Source of the DNA: CAXBNB01 sp040151475
Lineage (GTDB): Bacteria > Bacteroidota > Bacteroidia > Cytophagales > Cyclobacteriaceae
Direction of reading: 5' to 3'
Assembly: GCF_040151475.1 (NCBI RefSeq)
Contig: NZ_JBDKWG010000139.1
Coordinates: forward strand, 124,001-188,000
Length of the DNA stretch: 64,000 nt
Positions 41,568 through 50,354 of this stretch are shown here, one piece after another (positions within the stretch are counted from its first letter, which is position 1; every line of letters starts with the position of its first letter). The position numbers and the translations under genes are program-made. The notes below the pieces were generated by a model. That model did not search any database. It was given only the letters and a program-made list of their open reading frames with translations, and was not told where the DNA came from.

Positions 41568-41779
41568 GGTAAAATGTTTTTGTACTTGAATGGTCTATGA
41601 GGCACAAATGGCTTAAGTGTATTCTGATGAAAAGAATGAGATTGATATGTTCCATTGCCATCAATCCATTCACATGTAACATCTTCGCCATCTTCGGGCT
41701 CATACCCACTTACAACCATTTTTGTAGAACTTGATTTATGTACTACTTCATCTCCTATTTTAAATTTTTGTTCTGCCAT
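41564..41779 (-). CDS. YodC-type DUF2158 protein
   Basis: 71 residues, a DUF2158 (YodC-like) single-domain protein: FKIGDEVVHKSSSTKMVVSG then DVTCEWIDGNGTYQSHSFHQ. It has the small SH3-like beta-barrel pattern; function unknown. It lies 4 bases downstream of a paralogue at 41784, so the two form a tandem duplicated pair on one transcript. Its 3' end overlaps the convergent 193-aa gene by 4 bases. Confidence 0.82.
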   Translation of the reverse strand: MAEQKFKIGDEVVHKSSSTKMVVSGYEPEDGEDVTCEWIDGNGTYQSHSFHQNTLKPFVPHRPFKYKNILP

Positions 41780-41783
41780 AATA

Positions 41784-42008
41784 TTAATAATACTTATCGC
41801 ATGACCTCCTTGATGTAGAAGTACTAATCGAGAAGGGTTTATATAATTCTAGTAAATCCTCTGGAAAAGCCCTCTCTTCTGGTTTTTTGTCCACGAACCA
41901 AGTACAAATCACCTCATTACCACCTTCTGGTTCATAGTTTTTAACTGTCATTTTTGGGCCACCAGACTTAAGGTACACCACATCGCCAGATTTAAATTTT
42001 TGTCCCAT
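41784..42008 (-). CDS. YodC-type DUF2158 protein, paralogue
   Basis: 74 residues, the upstream partner of the pair, beginning MGQKFKSGDVVYLKSGGPKM and with TVKNYEPEGGNEVICTWFVD. It is clearly a homologue of the next gene (shared QKFK-GD-V and YEPE-G-[EN]-V-C-W positions). Function unknown. The C-terminus (SISTSTSRRSCDKYY) is longer than in the paralogue. Confidence 0.82.
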   Translation of the reverse strand: MGQKFKSGDVVYLKSGGPKMTVKNYEPEGGNEVICTWFVDKKPEERAFPEDLLELYKPFSISTSTSRRSCDKYY

Positions 42009-42261
42009 ATTTTGATAAATTAATACTTATATCAATTGAAGTTCAAAGATACAAAATTTCAAATAACATAAATAGGAGGGGTGTCAAAAGAAAACAACTC
42101 ATGGCACACATTTAACCATTTCGGAATAATACCTGACTATAGATTTTTATTTGTAACGTCTAAATACAATTCACCATAGAAATCATTTCACACCAAATAA
42201 AACTATCTGCATCTATCCTTTAAAATCATTCATTTTACAATAGATTTGTGAAAAGAGCTGC

Positions 42262-44784
42262 GTGTCACAACTTCGATTAAATAGCGATTCTGAGGAGATT
42301 TTTGAAGAGAGAAAAACCTGGTTTGCGGATGTCATTGTCCCCATACCACTGCCGGGTGCATATACCTATCGCATTCCGCAGAAATTCGAAAATGAAGCCG
42401 CAAAGGGCTGTAGGGTAATAGTCCAGTTTGGCAGGAGAAAAGTCTATACCGGTATTATAGCTAGGTTGCACAACGACCCACCTGCCAGCTATGAAGCTAA
42501 GTCCATTCTTGATTTACTGGACCATGTACCTTCTATCAACGACATCCAATTGGATTTTTTCCGATGGATCGCTCAATACTACATGTGTACCAGCGGCGAG
42601 GTACTCAATGCCGCCTTGCCCAGTGGACTTAAGTTGACCAGTCAGTCTTTCATACAACTTAATCCTCAATTCAATGGAGAAGAAGCTGACCTTACGGACA
42701 AAGAATTCATTTTACTCGAATCGCTGAAGAGCAACGACAAGTTGAGCTATGAAGAGGTGTCGGAATTGTTGGGTGTAAAGCAAATTCACCCCATTCTCAA
42801 ATCGTTGATTCAAAAGGACAGCATTTTTTTATTCGAACAGGTAAAAGACAAATACCAGCCTAAGAAACTAAAGAAGATCAGGCTGAATGGCAAATATTTT
42901 GAAAACCAAAATGAGCTCTCACTTCTTTTCGAAACATTAGAGAAAAAGCTAAAACAGCAGGAAGTATTGTTGAAATACCTCACTTTGGTACCAATCGAAA
43001 AAGGATCTGACAGAAACAACAACGGCATAGAGAAATCCGAAATCCTAAAAAGTGGCATTTCTGAATCGTCACTGAAAACGCTTGTGAAAAATGGCGTGTT
43101 TGATGAGTATGAGGAATATGTTTCCCGATTCCCTGATTTGGAGCGATCAAATTTGGTAGAAATTACTTTGTCAGAAAGTCAGGAAGAAAAGAAAAAGGAG
43201 CTGTTAGCTGCTTTTGAAAACCATGGCACGGTGCTACTTCATGGTATTACCGGAAGTGGTAAAACCGAGATGTATATTTCACTGATTCAGGATGCTTTGG
43301 CAGGTGGAGGTCAGGTGTTGTATTTACTCCCTGAAATTGCCCTGACCACTCAGATTGTAAGCCGTCTGATGCGTGTATTTGGAAACAAAATGGGTATTTA
43401 TCATTCCAAATACTCTGATAACGAAAGGGTAGAAGTCTGGCAGGGAGTTTTGTCCGGGAGGTTTTCATTTGTGGTGGGTGTAAGGTCAGCGATATTCCTT
43501 CCTTTTGATTCATTGGGACTGGTTATAGTAGACGAAGAGCACGAATCGTCCTACAAACAATACGATCCTGCTCCAAGGTACAATGCCAGAGACCTGGCCG
43601 TAGTTTTAGGTAATTTGCATCGGGCAAAAGTATTGCTGGGTACGGCTACTCCATCATTAGAAAGTTATGAAAATGCCCTTGCAGGAAAATACGGTTTGGT
43701 AGAAATCCACGAGCGTTATGGAAATGCTGTGTTACCGGAATTTGTTTTAGCCAATCTGCAAGTAGAGAGAAAAAGGAAAACCATCAAAGGAGATTTTACT
43801 TCTGTCTTATTAGAAGAACTTGAAAGGGTGTTGGAAAGGGGAGAGCAGGCCATTCTTTTTCAAAACAGAAGAGGCTATTCACCTTTTATTACTTGCAATG
43901 ATTGTGCGCACGTCCCCAAGTGTGACAATTGTTCTGTGAGCCTCACTTATCACATGTATTCCAATACCTTGAAGTGCCACTACTGTGGACATCAGGAGGC
44001 AGTGCCTCAGGTATGTACCGCTTGTGGTTCTACAGGTATTCGTACGGTTGGTTTCGGGACTGAAAAACTGGAAGAAGACCTGAAGCTGCTATTTCCGCAA
44101 GCCAATATCCAGCGGATGGATCAGGATACCACCAGAAGCAAGTATTCTTATCAGACGATCATTGATCGTTTTGAAAATAAGGAAACAGATATTCTGATCG
44201 GTACACAGATGGTGAGCAAGGGACTGGACTTTGACAATGTTTCGCTCGTTGGTGTTTTTGATTTTGACAGGATGATTCATTTTCCGGATTTCAGGTCATT
44301 TGAGCGTGCCTTTCAACTGGTGACACAAGTAAGCGGGCGTTCCGGCCGAAAGGACAAAAAAGGCAAAGTCATTATACAGGCAAGTGATGTGGACAGTCCT
44401 ATATTAGATCAAATTGTAAGGCATGATTATCTTGGGTTTTACCAAAGAGAAATACTGGAAAGGCAAAGTTTTTCGTATCCTCCTTTTTTCAGGTTGATAA
44501 AAATTGTTTTCCGCCACAAGGAGAAGGAGCTGGCTGAAAGTGCTGCAAACGCTTATGTTAAATTGATTTTACCTGAGTTGGGAAAGAGAAGAATATTGGG
44601 CCCGCAAGAACCTGTTATTTCCCGTATCAGAAATTTATACCTGAGGGAAGTATATATTAAAGTAGAAAAACAGGGAGTGAATATCAACAAAGTAAAAGAG
44701 ATACTGTATTTGAAATCAAATGAAGTATTGAAGCTTAAAAAACTGGGTGGTTTAAGAATAACTTTTGATGTCGATCCTGTTTAA
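42262..44784 (+). CDS. priA: Primosomal protein N' (PriA helicase)
   Basis: 840 residues from GTG 42262. The N-terminal DNA-binding domain begins TWFADVIVPIPLPGAYTYRI. The helicase has Walker A LLHGITGSGKTEMYISL (about residue 330), DEEH in VIVDEEHESSYKQYDPAPRY and later VGFGTEKLEEDLKLLFP. Between them are the paired zinc sites of PriA: CNDCAHVPKCDNC and CHYCGHQEAVPQVCTACGS. It restarts stalled replication forks. The gene is divergent from the DUF2158 pair. Length is normal. The GTG start is inferred; TAGATTTG at 42241 is too close to serve comfortably as its -7 box. Confidence 0.95.
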   Translation: MSQLRLNSDSEEIFEERKTWFADVIVPIPLPGAYTYRIPQKFENEAAKGCRVIVQFGRRKVYTGIIARLHNDPPASYEAKSILDLLDHVPSINDIQLDFFRWIAQYYMCTSGEVLNAALPSGLKLTSQSFIQLNPQFNGEEADLTDKEFILLESLKSNDKLSYEEVSELLGVKQIHPILKSLIQKDSIFLFEQVKDKYQPKKLKKIRLNGKYFENQNELSLLFETLEKKLKQQEVLLKYLTLVPIEKGSDRNNNGIEKSEILKSGISESSLKTLVKNGVFDEYEEYVSRFPDLERSNLVEITLSESQEEKKKELLAAFENHGTVLLHGITGSGKTEMYISLIQDALAGGGQVLYLLPEIALTTQIVSRLMRVFGNKMGIYHSKYSDNERVEVWQGVLSGRFSFVVGVRSAIFLPFDSLGLVIVDEEHESSYKQYDPAPRYNARDLAVVLGNLHRAKVLLGTATPSLESYENALAGKYGLVEIHERYGNAVLPEFVLANLQVERKRKTIKGDFTSVLLEELERVLERGEQAILFQNRRGYSPFITCNDCAHVPKCDNCSVSLTYHMYSNTLKCHYCGHQEAVPQVCTACGSTGIRTVGFGTEKLEEDLKLLFPQANIQRMDQDTTRSKYSYQTIIDRFENKETDILIGTQMVSKGLDFDNVSLVGVFDFDRMIHFPDFRSFERAFQLVTQVSGRSGRKDKKGKVIIQASDVDSPILDQIVRHDYLGFYQREILERQSFSYPPFFRLIKIVFRHKEKELAESAANAYVKLILPELGKRRILGPQEPVISRIRNLYLREVYIKVEKQGVNINKVKEILYLKSNEVLKLKKLGGLRITFDVDPV

Positions 44785-44827
44785 AAATAGTTTGTTAATT
44801 GAAAGCTAAATCTAATAACTGACCATT

Positions 44828-45592
44828 ATGAAGGCAATTTTGAAAAAAACATTTTCCATACTATCAATATTATTCCTGTTAATTTCTTGTGTTTCAACAG
44901 AAAACAGAGATACTGGTCATAGCCAGAGCATAAAAAATCTGGCGGCTTTAGCCACAAAAAAAGATAGTGAATCGTGGAAAAAACGCCATCAGGAGATTGT
45001 AGGGAGACTCGATAAAAATCCACAATTGATCTTAGTTGGTAATTCTATATTTCATACGCTGGACAATGAAGACCGCAAGGAAGTTTGGGAGAAACACCTC
45101 GATCAATATCAGACCGTCAACATGGGGATTTCCGGAGACAGAACAGAAAATGTGATTTGGAGGCTTCAAAATGGCACCATTGAAAATATTAATCCCAAGG
45201 TTGCCATTGTATTGATTGGTACCAATAATACCGATGGAAATCACTACCTAAGCATTAGTACTCCTGAAGAATTGGAAGGAGGAATATGGAAGATTTGTGA
45301 AATATTGAGGCAGAAGTTACCAGATACCAAGATTGTTTTGCTTGGTATTTTGCCTTATGGATACAAACCCAATCACCGGGATAACATCAACAAAGCCACG
45401 AACGAACGAATTGCTAAATTTCCTGAAAGAGATGCCAATATCTATTACCGCAATATTGGAGGAGTCTATTTGAATGAAGATGGCAAAGTGAAAAAAGAAC
45501 TCATGCCTGATTACCTTCATCCAAATGCCGAGGGGCATTTGCTAATGTTTGATGCCTTGGAAAAGGAAATAGCTGAACTGATGAATGAGTAG
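44828..45592 (+). CDS. SGNH/GDSL-type hydrolase lipoprotein
   Basis: 254 residues with an SPII signal (MKAILKKTFSILSILFLLIS, then Cys21). SGNH blocks are present: LVGNSIFHTLD (block I, nucleophile Ser), NMGISGDRTENVIWRLQNGT (block II Gly), VLIGTNNTDG (block III Asn) and DYLHPNAEGH (block V Asp and His). Block I reads GNS instead of the usual GDS. Relatives resemble the platelet-activating-factor acetylhydrolase-like esterases; a carbohydrate esterase role is plausible. Convergent with smc, 16 bases apart. Confidence 0.9.
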   Translation: MKAILKKTFSILSILFLLISCVSTENRDTGHSQSIKNLAALATKKDSESWKKRHQEIVGRLDKNPQLILVGNSIFHTLDNEDRKEVWEKHLDQYQTVNMGISGDRTENVIWRLQNGTIENINPKVAIVLIGTNNTDGNHYLSISTPEELEGGIWKICEILRQKLPDTKIVLLGILPYGYKPNHRDNINKATNERIAKFPERDANIYYRNIGGVYLNEDGKVKKELMPDYLHPNAEGHLLMFDALEKEIAELMNE

Positions 45593-45607
45593 GGTTTTTG
45601 AGGCTGC

Positions 45608-48600
45608 TTAAGCCAGTTCTTTCAAATCCACCGGAACTACTCTGGATACACCTTGCTCTACCATGGTAATGCCATAGATGATGTCTGTGGATGCCATCGT
45701 ACGTTTGTTGTGCGTTACAATAATGAATTGAGATTCGCCTGAGAAGTTGCGGATGATGTTGTTGAACTTGTCGATGTTGGCATCATCCAAAGGAGCATCT
45801 ACTTCATCAAAAATACAGAATGGAGCAGGCTTGAGCAGGTAGATCGCAAACAGCAGGGCTGTAGCCGTCAATGTTTTCTCACCACCGGAAAGTTGATTGA
45901 TGGATAGCGGTCTTTTGCCTTTTGGCCGGGCAATAATATCAATAGCGGAATCAAGAGGTGCATCAGGATTAGTAAGTGTGAGATCGCATTGATCCTCGTC
46001 AGTAAACAATGATCTGAATACTTTGATAAAGTTTACTTTTATTTTATCAAAGGCATCCAGAAAAGTGTCTTTTGCTACAACGTCAATTTCAGCTATGGTG
46101 GTAAGCAATGATTCTTTGGCTTTGACTAAATCATCTTTTTGAGTGGTGATAAAATCATGCCTTTCTTTTATTTCTTCATAAGCCTCCATCGCCATAGGAT
46201 TGATAGGCCCTATGTTTTCCATTCGATTTTTGATTCTATCTACCTTTTCTCTCAGTTCTTCTTCAGAAAGAGCTTGAGCTTCAGCAACAGCTTTGTTGTC
46301 AGTGTCGTCTTCTTTGTCTTCCAATAGTGAATCAATATTGACATTGAACTCAACAGACAGCCTTTCTTTTACCGAACTGAGCTGAAGCTTTGTTTCATTC
46401 AATTGTCCTTGCAGTTCCATGATAATGGTATCGGTTGATTCACGCTCACGTTGTATTTCTCTGGCTGTTTTTTCGTTCTTTTCGATAACCTCTCTACAGG
46501 AATAATATTCTTTTTCAGCTTCGTTTACTCCTTTTTCAATAGATTCTTTCTCATCATACATTTTGATAAGCTCATCATCGTTTGATTCAGTTTTGGAGAT
46601 AAGTTGTTTTATTTCCTCGTCTGTTATTTTCAAATCAGACTGGTTTTTTTCAATCCTTTCCTTCGAAGCTTCCAGGTTATTTTCTTTATATGAAATTTCC
46701 TGTGCTATGCTAGATACTTTGTTTTTTTGCTGATGAAAAATAATATTTTCCTGATTGTAAGCTGTAGATTTTTCATTCAGCAGTTCGTTGAAGGAGGATA
46801 CTTCCTCTCTTATAGTTGCATATTTAGCTTCTATTTCATCCAATTCCTGTTGGTACTTTTCCTCTTTTGGCCTTAATTCCTCTAGTTCTTCTTCCAGCAC
46901 AGTAATGCGATCAAGGATGTCCTCTTTTTTGTCTGTGTTGGCAGTGAGCATTTCCGAAAACTGCTCTTGTTTGGTCTTGAAAGAAACATACTCTTCGTTT
47001 ACCCTCTGCAATTCCGTCTGTACCACTTCCAATTCCTCTTCATGGTTGTGTTCTTTGAGGCGATGGAGGTCAGATACTTTTTCTTCCTGATTTTGATTTA
47101 CTTCATGCAACTTGGCTTTAAGTTTTTTGATAGTAGCAGCAAGTTTTTCAAGATTTTTTGCCCTTCCTATTTTTTTTCCTTCAAACAGCCCTACTGACCC
47201 GCCTGAAATACTAAATTGGCGGTTTATCACTTTGCCACTTTTAGTTATCAGAACACAGTTCTTGCTATTCTCCCGGGTAGGTTGATTACCTTCTGTGATA
47301 TACACATTGTCAAGTATGAATGAAATCAATTTCTTGTATTTCGACTCAAATTCCATCACTTCCGTGGCAGGTTTTGCATTTTCTACAAATTCTGTTTGGG
47401 TTGATTTGAAAGTGTCAAACCTATCCAAAATAAAGAAATGAGCCTTGCCTCTGGATGCATCGCTAAGTAAGTTGATTGCTTTGTATGCCTCCGCCTCTGT
47501 ATCTACTATGTAGTAGTTCATATAAGGTTCGAGGTAGTTTTCTACCGTTACCCTGTATTCTTCAGGACAAGTTAGTATGTCAGAGAGGAGTGGAGCATCC
47601 TTGCTCCAGGACTTGTCTTTTTTTAGAAATTTAATTGCCTCTGGAAATCCTTCCAGATTGTCCACAAGAGACTTGGTGAGGTTGTATTCATTTTGGGAGG
47701 CATCCAGTTTTCTATTCACCTGAGAGTGTTCGTCTCTGATTACTTCTATGGTTTTTTCCAAAGAAGAAATCCTCTTTTTTAGCTCTTCATCTTTAGATTT
47801 CAGGTAGTCGTACTGTTGTTGCTTCTCAGTTCTCAGTTCGTTTATTTCTTTGAGCCGCTGTTCAAATGAATGGATGCTTTCTGTCTGGACATTGCTGTCT
47901 GAAGATGCTTTTTCCAGTTCCTGCTTTAAGGCACTGAGTTGAAAAGTTTTCAATTCAAGTGATTTGGTAGATTGATAAGACTCCTCTTTTTTGTTTGAAA
48001 GTGTAGTGTTTAATATTTCTGCCTGAGTCCTGAGTTCTTCTGTTTTGTTTTTTTCATCTTCATAGTCTTTTTGCAGGATATTCAACTTTGCTTCTACCTC
48101 TGCTAAAATCTTTTCGGATGTTAATTTTTCATTTCCCAGACTACTAATGGAAAAAGATGCCCGCTCGCTACTTTTCCTGTCTTGCTCTATGACTTCTTTC
48201 AGGTTGTCGCTTTTGTCATTTAAAAACCTCAACCTTTCGTTTTTTATTTTCTTGTCACTTTCGTATTGACGAATGCGATTGACATGTTCATTTAAAGTTT
48301 TTTGTCTCGACCCTAAGAGTTTTTCCCTGCCAACCAGCTCTGCTTTTGTTTTTTCAACTTCGGCTTCTTTTTCAGCGAGTTGTTTGTTTAAGCTGATTTT
48401 TTTATCGTTTACCTCTTCAGACTGCTTGTTTAGACTATTGAATTTATCTTTTTGTTGTTGTACCGTTTTTTTTGCCAGTTCAACACTCAGTATTTTGTAG
48501 TCTTCTTTGATCTGATAATACCTCTGGGCTTGTCTTGCCTGTTTTTCCAGCGATTTAAGGTTTTTTTCTATTTCAAACAAAAGGTCATCTACTCGATCCA

Positions 48601-49162
48601 AATCAGCGTCTGTATCATCGAGTTTTTTCAATGTCTCTTTTTTTCTGATCTTGAATTTGGAAATTCCGGCGGCTTCTTCAAACAGCCCTCTTCTTGAGTT
48701 GTCCTTGTCGTTCAGTATGTTATCCACCATACCAAGCTCAATAATGGCATAGCTGTTTGATGCAATACCTGTATCCAAAAACAGGTTGGTGATGTCTTTT
48801 AACCTACAGGTGATACCATTGAGTTGGTACTCACTTTCTCCTGAACGATAGTATCTTCGGGTAATTGTGATGTTAGAATATTCAGTAGGAAGGAGGTTTT
48901 TTGTGTTGTTGAATGACAGTGAAACCTCAGCCAGTTGTGTTGGTTTTCTGTTTTTCGTGCCATTGAAGATGATGTTTTCCATCTTCTCAGATCTGAGTGA
49001 TTTTATTTTTTGCTCACCTAACACCCATCTGATAGAATCTACTACATTGGATTTTCCACAGCCATTAGGTCCAACAATACCAGTTATACCTTCGTCGAAA
49101 TTTATCGTTACCTTATCCCCAAAACTCTTGAATCCTTTGATCTCTAACTTGGTAAGCTGCAT
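45608..49162 (-). CDS. smc: Chromosome segregation protein SMC
   Basis: An 1184-residue SMC protein read from ATG 49162. Walker A IVGPNGCGKSNVVDSIRWVL lies at the N-terminus. Long coiled coils (about 170-500 and 680-1020) flank a hinge near 520-650 (FPEAIKFLKKDKSWSKDAPL). The C-terminal head has the ABC signature LSGGEKTLTATALLFAIYL and Walker B FCIFDEVDAPLDD. It condenses and organises the chromosome with ScpA and ScpB. Divergent from the hypothetical gene at 49223 with only 60 bases between starts. Confidence 0.97.
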   Translation of the reverse strand: MQLTKLEIKGFKSFGDKVTINFDEGITGIVGPNGCGKSNVVDSIRWVLGEQKIKSLRSEKMENIIFNGTKNRKPTQLAEVSLSFNNTKNLLPTEYSNITITRRYYRSGESEYQLNGITCRLKDITNLFLDTGIASNSYAIIELGMVDNILNDKDNSRRGLFEEAAGISKFKIRKKETLKKLDDTDADLDRVDDLLFEIEKNLKSLEKQARQAQRYYQIKEDYKILSVELAKKTVQQQKDKFNSLNKQSEEVNDKKISLNKQLAEKEAEVEKTKAELVGREKLLGSRQKTLNEHVNRIRQYESDKKIKNERLRFLNDKSDNLKEVIEQDRKSSERASFSISSLGNEKLTSEKILAEVEAKLNILQKDYEDEKNKTEELRTQAEILNTTLSNKKEESYQSTKSLELKTFQLSALKQELEKASSDSNVQTESIHSFEQRLKEINELRTEKQQQYDYLKSKDEELKKRISSLEKTIEVIRDEHSQVNRKLDASQNEYNLTKSLVDNLEGFPEAIKFLKKDKSWSKDAPLLSDILTCPEEYRVTVENYLEPYMNYYIVDTEAEAYKAINLLSDASRGKAHFFILDRFDTFKSTQTEFVENAKPATEVMEFESKYKKLISFILDNVYITEGNQPTRENSKNCVLITKSGKVINRQFSISGGSVGLFEGKKIGRAKNLEKLAATIKKLKAKLHEVNQNQEEKVSDLHRLKEHNHEEELEVVQTELQRVNEEYVSFKTKQEQFSEMLTANTDKKEDILDRITVLEEELEELRPKEEKYQQELDEIEAKYATIREEVSSFNELLNEKSTAYNQENIIFHQQKNKVSSIAQEISYKENNLEASKERIEKNQSDLKITDEEIKQLISKTESNDDELIKMYDEKESIEKGVNEAEKEYYSCREVIEKNEKTAREIQRERESTDTIIMELQGQLNETKLQLSSVKERLSVEFNVNIDSLLEDKEDDTDNKAVAEAQALSEEELREKVDRIKNRMENIGPINPMAMEAYEEIKERHDFITTQKDDLVKAKESLLTTIAEIDVVAKDTFLDAFDKIKVNFIKVFRSLFTDEDQCDLTLTNPDAPLDSAIDIIARPKGKRPLSINQLSGGEKTLTATALLFAIYLLKPAPFCIFDEVDAPLDDANIDKFNNIIRNFSGESQFIIVTHNKRTMASTDIIYGITMVEQGVSRVVPVDLKELA

Positions 49163-49222
49163 TTAGTAAATAGTAATTTTATGTAAGCCAACAAATTTAG
49201 AATTATTTTATAAATTTGGGTT

Positions 49223-49756
49223 ATGGAAGACTCTAAATTGTGGTGGTATATTATTCTTGGAGCGATATATTTTTTTTCAAAATTTCTAAAGAAAAAGAAA
49301 GCTGCAAATGCTCCGGAGGTGGACACGGAAGAAAGAGAAGATTTTGATCAGGAAAACGAGTCAACATCCAAACGAAGAGCACCTTCTTCGATAGAAGATA
49401 TTCTAAAAGAACTTACAGAGCAATCTGCTCAACGCAAGGAAGTAAAACCCGTCCCTCTTCCTGATCCTATTCCGGAGAGAAAACCCCAACAGGTTGAAGC
49501 CTATTCCAGAGAACCAAGACCTCTACCTCTGCTATCTACAATGGAAAACATAGAAGCTGTGAGGGAAGATGAAGAGATTGACATAGTTCCTCATAAGCAG
49601 ATGCAGCGAGACAGGCCTGTGTATGAACGTTCGACTAAGTTTGCTATTAAGGAAGAACAAAATGACATGGCAGAAGAAATCCATGACTTATTCCAAGAAG
49701 AAGATGGGCCAAGAAAGGCGATCATATTGAGTGAGATACTGAATAGGAGGTATTGA
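49223..49756 (+). CDS. Hypothetical membrane-anchored, charged protein
   Basis: 177 residues. One N-terminal membrane segment (WWYIILGAIYFFSKFL) is followed by a Lys-rich stretch and a long, hydrophilic, probably disordered region rich in Glu, Arg and Pro (APSSIEDILKELTEQSAQRK, VPLPDPIPERKP). The final 25 residues (IHDLFQEEDGPRKAIILSEI) look helical. I recognise no family. It shares a 60-base divergent region with smc, so the two promoters may overlap. Function unknown. Confidence 0.75.
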   Translation: MEDSKLWWYIILGAIYFFSKFLKKKKAANAPEVDTEEREDFDQENESTSKRRAPSSIEDILKELTEQSAQRKEVKPVPLPDPIPERKPQQVEAYSREPRPLPLLSTMENIEAVREDEEIDIVPHKQMQRDRPVYERSTKFAIKEEQNDMAEEIHDLFQEEDGPRKAIILSEILNRRY

Positions 49757-49868
49757 TATTTTTAGAAAGTACCTCAAGCACTAATTGTTTTTGGTTTTAC
49801 AGTGTCAACCTTTGATGTTTTTCTACAAAACATTAACTTAACAATAATTTTCACTACATAAATTTCTT

Positions 49869-50330
49869 ATGGCTTCTTATACTATTTCTGTAAATGGAAA
49901 ATCACAACAGGTAAATGTAGATTCGGACACTCCTTTACTTTGGGTTTTGAGAGATACGCTTGATTTGGTTGGTACTAAGTTTGGATGTGGAATAGCGCAG
50001 TGTGGTGCGTGTACAGTTCATTTGGATGGTGATGCCATTCGGTCTTGTTCATTTCCAGTTTCAGCTATTGGAGAAAAGAAGGTCACTACCATCGAAGGAC
50101 TTTCTGCTTCCAATGATCACCCTTTGCAACAAGCCTGGCAGGAGCATGACGTGCCTCAGTGTGGCTATTGTCAGGCCGGACAAATTATGAATGCGGCATC
50201 ATTGCTCAATAAAAATCCACATCCGAGTGATGATGAAATAGCCAATGCCATGCATGGAAATATCTGCAGGTGTGGTACTTATGTAAGAATTAAGGCAGCT
50301 ATTAAATCAGCCGCAGAGAAAAATTCCTAG
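49869..50330 (+). CDS. (2Fe-2S) small subunit of a xanthine-dehydrogenase-family enzyme
   Basis: 153 residues, the small iron-sulfur subunit of the isoquinoline 1-oxidoreductase type. The plant-ferredoxin cluster is in FGCGIAQCGACTVHLDGDAI, and the second [2Fe-2S] domain in VPQCGYCQAGQIMNA and NICRCGTYVRIKAA. It passes electrons from the molybdenum site to an acceptor. The catalytic subunit gene follows after 24 bases. Substrate is unknown; aldehydes or N-heterocycles are typical of the family. Confidence 0.93.
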   Translation: MASYTISVNGKSQQVNVDSDTPLLWVLRDTLDLVGTKFGCGIAQCGACTVHLDGDAIRSCSFPVSAIGEKKVTTIEGLSASNDHPLQQAWQEHDVPQCGYCQAGQIMNAASLLNKNPHPSDDEIANAMHGNICRCGTYVRIKAAIKSAAEKNS

Positions 50331-50354
50331 TCTTCCAACATAAAGCACAAAACT

